From positions 1,759,501-1,823,500 of the forward strand of contig NZ_CP127247.1 in the NCBI RefSeq assembly GCF_030285785.1: 64,000 bases of DNA, given 5' to 3'. Origin of the DNA: Parasedimentitalea psychrophila (GTDB taxonomy: Bacteria > Pseudomonadota > Alphaproteobacteria > Rhodobacterales > Rhodobacteraceae). The notes under the pieces are model-generated. The model searched no databases. It had not been told where the DNA came from and worked only from the letters and a program-made list of their open reading frames with translations. Of the stretch, positions 25,329 to 32,276 are shown in pieces. Every line of letters begins with the position of its first letter. Position 1 is the stretch's first letter. A program made the translations under genes and the position numbers.

Positions 25329-26381
25329 ATGTGGCCATTCAAGAAAAAACAGCTCGAAACCGAAACCCGTTCTGCTGGTTCCGGCTTCACTGCTGAAATC
25401 ATCGCAGCGCGAGAGGCTTATATCTCTGGGCGTCAGGGCATCGGTGAGCTGACCGCTACCGTGCAAAGCTGTGTCAGTCTCTGGGAAGGTGGCTTGTCTC
25501 TGGCAGACGTGACCGGCACCGATCTGCTGGACCGGCGCAATCTTGCACTTACCGCCCGGTCTCTGGCGTTGCGGGGTGAAGCCTTGTTTCTGGTTCGCGA
25601 TTCTGGATTGGTTCCCTGCTCTGATTGGGACCTGCGCACCCGTGACAGCAGGCCCACGGCGTACCGTGTGTCCATTTCTGAGGCAGGTGGTGGGCGAACT
25701 GAAACTGCACTGGCGGCCGAGGTGCTGCATTTCAGGATCGGGGCGGATGTGTCTGCGCCATACTACGGCACCGCACCGTTAAAGCGGGCGCAGCTTACGG
25801 CGGGGCTTTTGCAAGTGGTCGAAACCGCATTGGCTGAGGTGTTTGAGAATGCACCGCTTGGTTCAAGCGTGGTGCCGTTTCCAGAAGCTCCAGAGACAGA
25901 CTTGACCGCGTTAGCGCGTGGATTTCGTGGCTACCGTGGGCGGGTACAGGTGCGCGAGTCTGTGAATGTTGCGGCCGCTGGAGGACCTGCTCCAATGCAG
26001 GATTGGAAGCCGCATGATTTATCCCCGGACTTGTCCAAGAGCATGACCAAGGAGTCCCTGTCCGCTGCGCGCGATGCAATCCACATGGTGTTCGGCATTT
26101 TGCCAGGGCTGGCGTCCAGCGCCACCACGGGGCCGATGGTCAGGGAGGCGCAACGTCACCTTGCCCAGTGGACCTTACAATCGATTGCAGCAGTGATGGC
26201 CGAGGAATGCACCGATAAGCTGGGGGCCGAAATCACTCTGGACGTGATGCGGCCTCTTCAAGCTTTTGATGCCGGGGGCAGAGCGCGGGCACTGTCGGCT
26301 GTGGTTCAGACGCTGGCACTGGCGAAAGAAACCGGGGTCGATCCGGCACAGGCGTTAGAGTTGGTGGATTGGGGGCAATAG
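25329..26381 (+). CDS. Phage portal protein
   Basis: A 350-residue HK97-type portal, short for the family (usually 390-430). It begins MWPFKKKQ, has the typical SLWEGGLSLADV and ALRGEALFLVRD segments, the EVLHFRI core, and near the end VFGILPGLAS with REAQRHLAQWTLQSIAAVMAEE. It would form the dodecameric DNA gate at one capsid vertex. It is placed last in the head module, whereas it normally follows the large terminase directly. Confidence 0.88.
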   Translation: MWPFKKKQLETETRSAGSGFTAEIIAAREAYISGRQGIGELTATVQSCVSLWEGGLSLADVTGTDLLDRRNLALTARSLALRGEALFLVRDSGLVPCSDWDLRTRDSRPTAYRVSISEAGGGRTETALAAEVLHFRIGADVSAPYYGTAPLKRAQLTAGLLQVVETALAEVFENAPLGSSVVPFPEAPETDLTALARGFRGYRGRVQVRESVNVAAAGGPAPMQDWKPHDLSPDLSKSMTKESLSAARDAIHMVFGILPGLASSATTGPMVREAQRHLAQWTLQSIAAVMAEECTDKLGAEITLDVMRPLQAFDAGGRARALSAVVQTLALAKETGVDPAQALELVDWGQ

Positions 26382-26518
26382 TCAAACTGATAGTCGTTGA
26401 ATAAAGGGCCACTCAAATACCTTTCTTTTTGGCGTGCTGGGCTAATTTGACGTAGGGTGAAGATGTTCTGTAAGTGTCACAGGTTGCCTTGGGAATAACG
26501 GTTGCCTATATGTTGTTG

Positions 26519-26528
26519 ACCAATTGGT
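26519..26528. promoter_or_regulatory. Small palindrome upstream of the Panacea-domain gene
   Basis: ACCAATTGGT is a perfect 10-bp palindrome 21 bases before the start, overlapping a TTGACC that could be a -35 element. Toxin-antitoxin operons are often autoregulated at such sites. The role is inferred. Confidence 0.3.
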
Positions 26529-26549
26529 GCTACCTCTTGGTCACATTTA

Positions 26550-27095
26550 ATGGTGAAAAGCATGATGAGATTTCAGTTCGATGAGAAAAAGGGTGTAGAA
26601 GCTCTGACTTACATAGCTTCTATGTGGGATGAAATTACGCCATTTTTTGCGGCAAAAGTGCTGTTCTTTGCCGAAAAGTATCACTTAAATCGGTATGCTC
26701 GTCCTATCGTTGGGGACACATTTATTGCGATGGCGAACGGCCCAGTTCCGTCGACAATTTATGATTTTACTAAAGGGAAGTTACACCAGGCCGGCGATCC
26801 GGAAGCCATTGTGAAGGCTTTGAACGTCGAGGCCACCGGGGTTCCTCGCATTACAGCGCTTAGAAAAGCTGACATGAGTGCTTTATCTCCCAGCGACCTG
26901 GAGTGCTTGGACGAGGCGATTGAATTCTGTCGCGATAAGGGCTTCGGTCATCTGTCAACGTTAACACACCAAGAACGCGCTTGGCTGGATGCTCCTGCTA
27001 ACTCGGCTATGGACTATGAGTTGATGATTGAAGGCGAATTCCGCGACGAAGTAATTTCTGATGCACAAGATTTTGCAAACTATGGTGTTCAGTGA
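26550..27095 (+). CDS. Panacea-domain (SocA-like) antitoxin candidate
   Basis: A 181-residue protein of the SocA/DUF4065 'Panacea' type. The core KVLFFAEKYHLNRYARPIVGD followed by FIAMANGPVPSTIYDF is the family signature. Panacea proteins serve as antitoxins for many unrelated toxins and are frequent in prophages. The stop overlaps the GTG start of a 121-residue gene, the classical antitoxin-toxin arrangement. The region is AT-richer than the capsid genes. ATGs at 26562 and 26565 are alternative starts; GGTGA upstream of them slightly favours these. Confidence 0.8.
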   Translation: MVKSMMRFQFDEKKGVEALTYIASMWDEITPFFAAKVLFFAEKYHLNRYARPIVGDTFIAMANGPVPSTIYDFTKGKLHQAGDPEAIVKALNVEATGVPRITALRKADMSALSPSDLECLDEAIEFCRDKGFGHLSTLTHQERAWLDAPANSAMDYELMIEGEFRDEVISDAQDFANYGVQ

Positions 27096-27457
27096 ATGTA
27101 GGCCACGTATATTTTGTATTGACGGCTCTTTCTAACCCACCCAAGGGTAAGATTACTTTGTGTGTTTGTGCTTCACGTGATATTTTTTTTTGGATCAACA
27201 CCGACCCACGGCGTCATGGAGTGGGGCAGTTTTCTCTAGAAACTAACGATCATGTAGCACTTTCGCGGGACTGCTATCTGGATTGTTCTAGAGTGACTAC
27301 TTTTCCAGCGGGTGAATTGGCGGGAGCCAAAGATCGTGGTGTCATTAGTGGTGATCTTGCCCGGGCAATAGTGCTATTTTTGACCGATACCCCGCCGAAA
27401 ACGCTAGTTCCTGCGCATCTACAGGCTGCAATCGCCAATCTTTCGGCGCTTTACTAA
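27092..27457 (+). CDS. Putative toxin partner of the Panacea-domain protein
   Basis: A 121-residue protein starting at GTG 27092, four bases inside the antitoxin gene. The pattern (HVYFVLTALSNPPKGKITLCV, then FFWINTDPRR and SRDCYLDCSRV) suggests a small beta-barrel and recalls PemK/MazF-like proteins, but the resemblance is weak and I cannot name catalytic residues. Function as toxin is inferred from the coupling to a Panacea antitoxin and from size. It could act as an abortive-infection trigger carried by the element. Confidence 0.6.
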   Translation: MNVGHVYFVLTALSNPPKGKITLCVCASRDIFFWINTDPRRHGVGQFSLETNDHVALSRDCYLDCSRVTTFPAGELAGAKDRGVISGDLARAIVLFLTDTPPKTLVPAHLQAAIANLSALY

Positions 27458-27518
27458 TCTTACGTCAGCCCCATCCATGTTCGACACTGGACTTCATCTT
27501 GGCGTCTTCAAACGTGTT

Positions 27519-27947
27519 TCAGTGGGTCGACAAAGAGCCCGCATGTTCAAATGCCCCAGCGCTGGTTCCAGTGAAAATTTCTTCACCGTCAAATGACACA
27601 GAAATTCTATGCGTGGATGTTCCATCTGCGACTTCATCGATGACGACACCAATCTTCCCCTGAAGATTTTGATGCGCACCCCAAGTGGAGGTGCCCTTCA
27701 CCAACTTTACTTTGTCGCCTTCTCTGAGCTTTCTCATTCTCACACCTTCGCCTTCTCCGTTACTTTCGACAAAAATCACCCCTGCACCTTCCAATGCCGC
27801 GCGAATGATCTGAACTGTTCCAGCCTTCAATTCTTCGCCGCGTTCTAATCGACTAACTGTAGCCTGAGCCACATCTGCCAGAGAAGCTAATTCTCGAACA
27901 CCAAGTCCTAATGCGACCCGGGCCATTTTGCATTGCATTGCGTTCAT
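27519..27947 (-). CDS. XRE-family repressor of the element
   Basis: A 142-residue regulator with an N-terminal XRE helix-turn-helix (LGVRELASLADVAQATVSRLERG, about residues 14-36) and an HTH-capping segment AALEGAGVIFVESNGEG often seen in phage-associated XRE proteins. The C-terminal third (REGDKVKLVKG to RISVSFDGEE) looks like a small beta-barrel. It is transcribed away from the genes at 28036 onward, and a promoter with palindromic ATAAC-N3-GTTAT sites lies between, so it is the likely lysogeny repressor. Confidence 0.82.
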   Translation of the reverse strand: MNAMQCKMARVALGLGVRELASLADVAQATVSRLERGEELKAGTVQIIRAALEGAGVIFVESNGEGEGVRMRKLREGDKVKLVKGTSTWGAHQNLQGKIGVVIDEVADGTSTHRISVSFDGEEIFTGTSAGAFEHAGSLSTH

Positions 27948-27951
27948 TTTG

Positions 27952-28015
27952 ATAACCTTGTTATATTTATGTTGACCGATGGGCGCTGTGAAATTATAAC
28001 CACGTTATCAATAAC
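27952..28015. promoter_or_regulatory. Repressor operators and sigma-70 promoter in the divergent region
   Basis: Two 13-bp palindromes, ATAAC-CTT-GTTAT (27952-27964) and ATAAC-CAC-GTTAT (27996-28008), have centres 44 bases apart; a further GTTAT-CA-ATAAC lies at 28004-28015. A good promoter, TTGACC (27972-27977) and TATAAC (27995-28000) with 17 bases between, reads rightward, and the second palindrome overlaps its -10 box. Binding there would block the rightward genes, and the first palindrome abuts the repressor gene. Confidence 0.65.
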
Positions 28016-28035
28016 TCAATTTGGAGTCCAAAGCA

Positions 28036-28446
28036 ATGAGCTACCAACGCATTTGTGCGAACGGGAAAACTATGCCCGCTGTAAGCCGCCGCGCCTTCCT
28101 GACCACTGCCGTAGTAACAGCCGCAACGCCTGCGGTTGCCCTAATTGCTCCAGTTGATCCTCACACTGAGTGGGTGAGGCAGTGGCGGATAGCCCGTGTT
28201 GATTGGTGCAGGGCTGCGGATGTTGACCCGAGTGGAGACTCTAACACCCCGGAATGCGAGGAAGCCTGCGCACGTGAATACGCCCTGCTTGACCTGATCG
28301 TTCAAACCAAAGCGAAAACCCGTGAGGGTGCAGACGCTCAAGTCCAACTCTTGCTTGAATACAATCGAGAAGAATTAACTGCCGAGTTCGGCGAAACGTT
28401 CCTGGCTTCGATTTCCGGTGGGCTGGCGTTGGGGCGGATGCAGTGA
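28036..28446 (+). CDS. Small protein with twin-arginine-like N-terminal segment
   Basis: A 136-residue protein, start ATG 28036 after GGAG. Residues about 16-45 read AVSRRAFLTTAVVTAATPAVALIA, which has an RR-x-F-L core and a hydrophobic run like a Tat signal peptide. The rest is helical and acidic (CEEACAREYALLDLIVQTKAKT). It is the first gene of the rightward early unit. Similar small proteins occur in alphaproteobacterial prophages, but I know of no defined function. Export is an inference; the segment could also be a membrane anchor. Confidence 0.65.
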   Translation: MSYQRICANGKTMPAVSRRAFLTTAVVTAATPAVALIAPVDPHTEWVRQWRIARVDWCRAADVDPSGDSNTPECEEACAREYALLDLIVQTKAKTREGADAQVQLLLEYNREELTAEFGETFLASISGGLALGRMQ

Positions 28447-28518
28447 GTGGGGTAAGGGTTGCACCATGTAGCGACTCCATGTATGAATAATTATGTAATC
28501 ACTACACGGAACTGACCA

Positions 28519-29058
28519 ATGTCTTTCACTGACCGCGATTTAACTCCGAAGGATGTGGAAAGCTTAACGGGCTTTAGCTCGCAGTTTTTGCGCGAGTGGC
28601 GGCGGCTCGAGTATCTTGTTGGGATCGGGGAGCAAGGTGCCAATGATCGCTGGAAGTACAGCCTGAAAGACGCCCTGACGTTGGCAATATGCACGCAAAT
28701 TCGCGGTTCGGGTCTAGATGGTGGCGTTGCGATCAAAATTGCCAAAGATTTCGCCAACACCGTTTTGGATCAGGCCGGTTTTTTTAAGGAAACAAAGGAA
28801 CCCCGCTATTTGGCAGTTTGGAGCAACAGTGCCCTGCCCGAGAATAGGCGCCAATTCCCGCTTGACCCGCTGGCACCCTTTGCCACCTACCAAGCTGAGT
28901 TGATTGGCGAGATTGATCACGTGGTTAACGCGCCCGCGCCGATCATTTTGGACGCCGTCAAGGTTCTGGATTGCTTACCGAAGGAATTGTTCGACGCTCT
29001 TCTCAAAGCGAAACGTGAAATGCGTGAGCAGCGTAAACAGATGGGGTTGAACTGGTAG
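28519..29058 (+). CDS. MerR-like helix-turn-helix protein of the element
   Basis: A 179-residue protein with an N-terminal LTPKDVESLTGFSSQFLREWRR segment resembling a winged-helix MerR/AlpA-type DNA-binding motif, a middle region with KYSLKDALTLAICTQIRGSGLDGGVA (typical of MerR-like phage proteins) and a basic C terminus. It precedes the excisionase-like and integrase genes by two bases and may control excision or early expression. The exact family is not certain. Confidence 0.65.
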   Translation: MSFTDRDLTPKDVESLTGFSSQFLREWRRLEYLVGIGEQGANDRWKYSLKDALTLAICTQIRGSGLDGGVAIKIAKDFANTVLDQAGFFKETKEPRYLAVWSNSALPENRRQFPLDPLAPFATYQAELIGEIDHVVNAPAPIILDAVKVLDCLPKELFDALLKAKREMREQRKQMGLNW

Positions 29059-29060
29059 TC

Positions 29061-29465
29061 ATGACTGTCCCCACCTCCACAGGTTCCAAATTTCTCGACC
29101 ACGGCAGGACGCCTGCTGAGTGGGCGGAAATTCTGTGCGAGCGAGGGGTGAACATCACCGAACGCACACTTCGAGAGAAAGCCAACAAGCTGAGCACTTG
29201 CGGTAAGCTGGGCAAAGAGATGCTCATTCTACCGGAGCATTTGGACGAAATGTTCATGGAGGATCAGTCATGCCACTCGAAGTCTATTCCCGAGAAAGCA
29301 AATGGTGGGTCAAAGGTCGGGTTGAATACGAAGGACTGCCAATCACCGGTTACTACCGAAAATCTACTGGATCATCTTCAAAGCAAGGTGCAGTCGAATG
29401 GATCCAAAACGAAACGGATCGGCAAAGGCGTCGTTACTTCCTGGGTGAAGAAGCGGAGCAATTGA
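29061..29465 (+). CDS. Excisionase-like small DNA-binding protein overlapping the integrase gene
   Basis: The first 70 residues (TPAEWAEILCERGVNITERTLREKANKL, then MLILPEHLDEMF) form a plausible helix-turn-helix of the excisionase/AlpA type. The frame continues without a stop for another 196 bases inside the integrase gene (start 29270), giving a Ser/Lys-rich tail of low information content. Either a true long overlap exists or the functional part is the N-terminal domain with an unstructured tail. Placement directly before int supports a role in excision. Confidence 0.6.
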   Translation: MTVPTSTGSKFLDHGRTPAEWAEILCERGVNITERTLREKANKLSTCGKLGKEMLILPEHLDEMFMEDQSCHSKSIPEKANGGSKVGLNTKDCQSPVTTENLLDHLQSKVQSNGSKTKRIGKGVVTSWVKKRSN

Positions 29466-30379
29466 CGATGGGCGCCGCGATTCAGATGTATGGTTCGAAG
29501 CCGAATGTGGCGAAGCAGCTGTATAAGATTGTACAGGCGTTGGGTGATGAGTTCTTGCAGCAGCCAGTTTCGAGCATCACGGGGAAATACCTCAGAGTGC
29601 TAGGATATGCCCTCAAGCCTAATGCAGCGACTGACACGATGTGGCGGGAAGTCGTGACCCCAATCAGGGCGGCAATCAACAATGCCCATGATTTGGGGAA
29701 GTGCCCTCCAATCAGGGTTAAACGCTACAGTGAAAAGGATCGGATCGACCAGGACACCCAGCGTGGTAAACTGAGCCGAATGGAGCGCATGCCAGCAGAC
29801 CGCCAGTGGATCGAGCAGTTCTGTGAGCACGCTGACATCTACAATGCCGCTCTGGTGCGGTTTATGTTCGAGACAGCAGCCCGGATTGATCAGGCGATTT
29901 CCCTGACTCCTGATGACTTGGACCTAGCAAATCGAAAGGTCTTTCTGAAGGCGGCGAAAGGCCACCAGGCGCAATGGGTGGCAATTTCTCAAGGCATGAT
30001 GATCGAGCTTGCCAACTTGCCACCGAAACGCCCTTACAATCGCAAGCTTGGCTACAGGATGGACCCGCGAGTGTTCGGATATGGCAGCTCAACTGGGTAT
30101 AATCCGCGATGGAAAACGATCTGCAAAGCCGCTGGCATTCCCTATATCTCCGCACATCCGGCAGGACGCCACGGGTTTTACACAGAATTACGAGTCAGAC
30201 AGGGCGCTGATCCGGTGACCGCAGCAGCGGCAGGGCGCTGGAAAAGCGTCTCTCTACCGGACCAAATCTACGCACACGTCGAAGCGGATGAGTCCAAAAT
30301 TAGAGAGCAGATCCGTACAGGGCGCGTACAAAGCAATATGTCAATCTCACCCAACAGACTGAAAAAGAAAGGTAAATAA
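29270..30379 (+). CDS. int: Tyrosine recombinase / integrase
   Basis: A 369-residue site-specific recombinase. Catalytic residues of the C-terminal domain are visible: Arg in ETAARIDQAISL, His-x-x-Arg in HPAGRHGFYTEL, Trp/His in AGRWKSVS, and the nucleophile Tyr in LPDQIYAHVE. SD GGAGG at 29258 sets the start MPLEVYSRESKWW. The gene ends 14 bases before attR, at the end of the element away from the intact tRNA gene. It would integrate the element at tRNA-Arg. Confidence 0.93.
   Translation: MPLEVYSRESKWWVKGRVEYEGLPITGYYRKSTGSSSKQGAVEWIQNETDRQRRRYFLGEEAEQLTMGAAIQMYGSKPNVAKQLYKIVQALGDEFLQQPVSSITGKYLRVLGYALKPNAATDTMWREVVTPIRAAINNAHDLGKCPPIRVKRYSEKDRIDQDTQRGKLSRMERMPADRQWIEQFCEHADIYNAALVRFMFETAARIDQAISLTPDDLDLANRKVFLKAAKGHQAQWVAISQGMMIELANLPPKRPYNRKLGYRMDPRVFGYGSSTGYNPRWKTICKAAGIPYISAHPAGRHGFYTELRVRQGADPVTAAAAGRWKSVSLPDQIYAHVEADESKIREQIRTGRVQSNMSISPNRLKKKGK
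30311..30331. repeat. Candidate integrase arm site near attR
   Basis: ATCCGTACA and CGTACAA spaced 11 bases apart, inside the 3' end of int, matching 19609-19629 near attL at 17 of 21 positions and in the same orientation. Confidence 0.5.
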
Positions 30380-30393
30380 GAACATGAATGACT

Positions 30394-30440
30394 CCCTCCT
30401 AAGGGGCAGGTTATTGGTTCGAATCCAATCGGGGTCACCA
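30394..30440. repeat. attR, 47-bp duplicate of the tRNA-Arg 3' end
   Basis: Exact copy of 19463-19509. The 5' part of the tRNA is absent here, so this is not a functional tRNA but the scar of integration. Confidence 0.92.
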
Positions 30441-30630
30441 GCTATCCATCTGAGGGCAGTTATTTCCAGCCTCAGTCCGGGATATGGTTTCGTTACCCGA
30501 TGACTGCGATTGATTGCGGTTTTGTGTGACCTGCTGCCAACGGCGTGAATGATCCATCCTGAATGCGCATCTTGCGCTCTGGTAGCTGATGTTAGAGATT
30601 GCGGTATCAATGATTTTTGGAGACTGCGCC

Positions 30631-30960
30631 ATGATAATCTATGGACTGAGTACCTGCGGCGACTGCCAGAAGGCCCGCAAGGCGCTGGAGGCCCTGGGCA
30701 AGGATTTCACCTTTCGAGATGTGCGGGCTGATCCGCTGAGCGAGGTCGAACTGGGTGTGTTGATCGCTGAATTTGGCGATCGGTTGGTGGATCGAACGAC
30801 CAATGACTGGCGCGGTCTCAGCGATTGGCTGAAGCACTCAGAAGCTGAAGATCAGCTGGCCGCCAAGCCAAAATTGATGGCGCGTCCGGTTTTTCAGGAT
30901 GGCGATACCTATTATCTGGGTTGGGACGAGGCGGTGCAGCAGGCTGTGCTTACCGAGTGA
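30631..30960 (+). CDS. ArsC/Spx-family protein (arsenate reductase-like)
   Basis: A 109-residue thioredoxin-fold protein starting MIIYGLSTCGDCQKARKAL, with the single CxxC-like redox start (C9, C12) and the ArsC-family NDWRGLSDWLK and KPKLMARPVF segments. The open frame extends to 30589, but GGAG at 30619 serves the ATG at 30631, giving the conserved N terminus. It is the first host gene after attR. Whether it reduces arsenate or acts otherwise is not decidable; the arsenate-site CxxxxxR signature is not clear. Confidence 0.82.
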   Translation: MIIYGLSTCGDCQKARKALEALGKDFTFRDVRADPLSEVELGVLIAEFGDRLVDRTTNDWRGLSDWLKHSEAEDQLAAKPKLMARPVFQDGDTYYLGWDEAVQQAVLTE

Positions 30961-31021
30961 GGCGAGGCGTAAACCTGTCCACAAACTAAACGTGACACAT
31001 TTCAAGAAAGCCTCCCCCCTC

Positions 31022-32266
31022 ATGAGCACCCCGTCTCTTGGCCCTGACGCGGCCACCGCCTGTTGGATAAGGTCGCCGCTCCACCAGGATTATCTGGCGA
31101 ATAATGCCCTGAAACAACTCGACTTTTTCCGGCCGAGCCTGCAGCAAAAGCCAGGCTTCCATGTGCTGGCGCAGGATGGGGGGACTCTGGACAGCACGGT
31201 GCAGGAGTTGCACACGACGACACGTATGATCCATTCCTTTGCCCTGGGTAAAATCGCCGGGGTGGAAAACTGCGACGCGATGATTGATCAGGGTATGCGC
31301 TATCTGTTCAGCCATCACCGCGACCGCGAACATGGCGGCTTTGTCTGGGCGCTGGATGATGATGGCATCCACGATGATCGCAAACTTGCCTATGGCCATG
31401 TGTTTGCCCTGCTGGCCGGGTCCAGCGCGCTGGCTGCGGGGCATCCCGATGGGGCCAAGCTGATCACGCAGGTGGACGCGGTTCTGGATCGTCATTTCTG
31501 GCAGGACGAGCCGATGCTGTTTTGCGACGAGTGGAACCGGGACTGGACGCCGTTCTCAAAGTATCGCGGCATGAATGCCAACATGCATGGGACCGAGGCG
31601 CTGCTGGCGACCTATGAGGCCACCGGGCGGGAGAAATATCTGGACCGGGCCGGGCGTATTCTGGATTTCTTTCTGGGAAAAATTGCACCCAGTGAAAACT
31701 GGCGGCTGCCCGAACATTACACAGAAAACTGGGCGATCGACCGCAGCTATAGCGGCAATCCGATGTTCCGCCCTGCCGGCACCACGCCCGGCCATTCGTT
31801 TGAACTGGCCCGGCTGTTGCTGCAATATTGGGATTTGCGGGGGCGGCCTGACGATGGTGCGCTGCAAACGGCGCGCAAATTGACCTATCGGGCGCTTGGC
31901 GATGCCTGGGATGGGCAAAGCGGCGGGTTGGTTTACACGCTGAATTTTGACGGCAGCCAGGCGATTACCGATCGCTATTGGTGGCCCGTGACCGAGGCGA
32001 TTGGCGTTCTGGCGGCGCTTCTGAAATGTGACCCGCAGCCCAGCGACGAAGACTGGTACCGCAAACTGTGGCTGTTTGCCGATCAGCATTTCATTGACTA
32101 TGCCATTGGCGGCTGGTTTCCTGAGATCGACGCGCAGGGCAGGCCAACCGAGGTTCAGTTCTTGGGCAAGCCCGACATCTACCACTCACTTCAGGCCACG
32201 CTGTTCCCACTGACCAATGGCATCTCAAATGCCTACAAAGGCTTAGAGGCGCGTCTGCGACCCTAA
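31022..32266 (+). CDS. AGE-family sugar epimerase/isomerase
   Basis: A 414-residue alpha6/alpha6-barrel enzyme of the N-acylglucosamine 2-epimerase family, nearest to the YihS/mannose isomerase branch. Typical segments are TTRMIHSFALG, the catalytic-His regions NANMHGTEALLATYEATG and GTTPGHSFELARLLL, and RYWWPVTEAIGV. It would interconvert aldoses and ketoses, such as mannose and fructose. The frame is open upstream to 30899, inside the previous gene; ATG 31022 is the first that gives a normal N terminus. It converges with the alkB-like gene. Confidence 0.85.
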   Translation: MSTPSLGPDAATACWIRSPLHQDYLANNALKQLDFFRPSLQQKPGFHVLAQDGGTLDSTVQELHTTTRMIHSFALGKIAGVENCDAMIDQGMRYLFSHHRDREHGGFVWALDDDGIHDDRKLAYGHVFALLAGSSALAAGHPDGAKLITQVDAVLDRHFWQDEPMLFCDEWNRDWTPFSKYRGMNANMHGTEALLATYEATGREKYLDRAGRILDFFLGKIAPSENWRLPEHYTENWAIDRSYSGNPMFRPAGTTPGHSFELARLLLQYWDLRGRPDDGALQTARKLTYRALGDAWDGQSGGLVYTLNFDGSQAITDRYWWPVTEAIGVLAALLKCDPQPSDEDWYRKLWLFADQHFIDYAIGGWFPEIDAQGRPTEVQFLGKPDIYHSLQATLFPLTNGISNAYKGLEARLRP

Positions 32267-32276
32267 ACCGGGCGCG

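Larger units (their letters stand above)
19463..30440. mobile_element. Integrated phage-satellite-like element encoding its own capsid module
   Basis: The element is bounded by 47-bp direct repeats of the tRNA-Arg 3' end (19463-19509 and 30394-30440), giving a predicted excised circle of 10,931 bp. It holds a tyrosine recombinase, an excisionase-like protein, an XRE repressor with operators, large terminase, HNH nuclease, HK97 capsid, protease, connector and portal, plus a Panacea toxin-antitoxin-like pair. No tail, baseplate, tape-measure, holin/endolysin or replication gene is visible. This gene content matches what is known of capsid-forming phage-inducible islands better than a complete phage. 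A deletion-decayed prophage is the main alternative. Confidence 0.85.

Noticed and set aside
19463-30440. Gene transfer agent locus
   Set aside because: GTA clusters of Rhodobacterales contain tail, baseplate and cell-wall peptidase genes and no integrase or att sites. Here there is an integrase, exact att repeats and no tail genes.
30394-30440. A second tRNA-Arg gene
   Set aside because: Only the 3' 47 bases are present; the acceptor 5' strand and D-arm are missing, so it is the attR scar.
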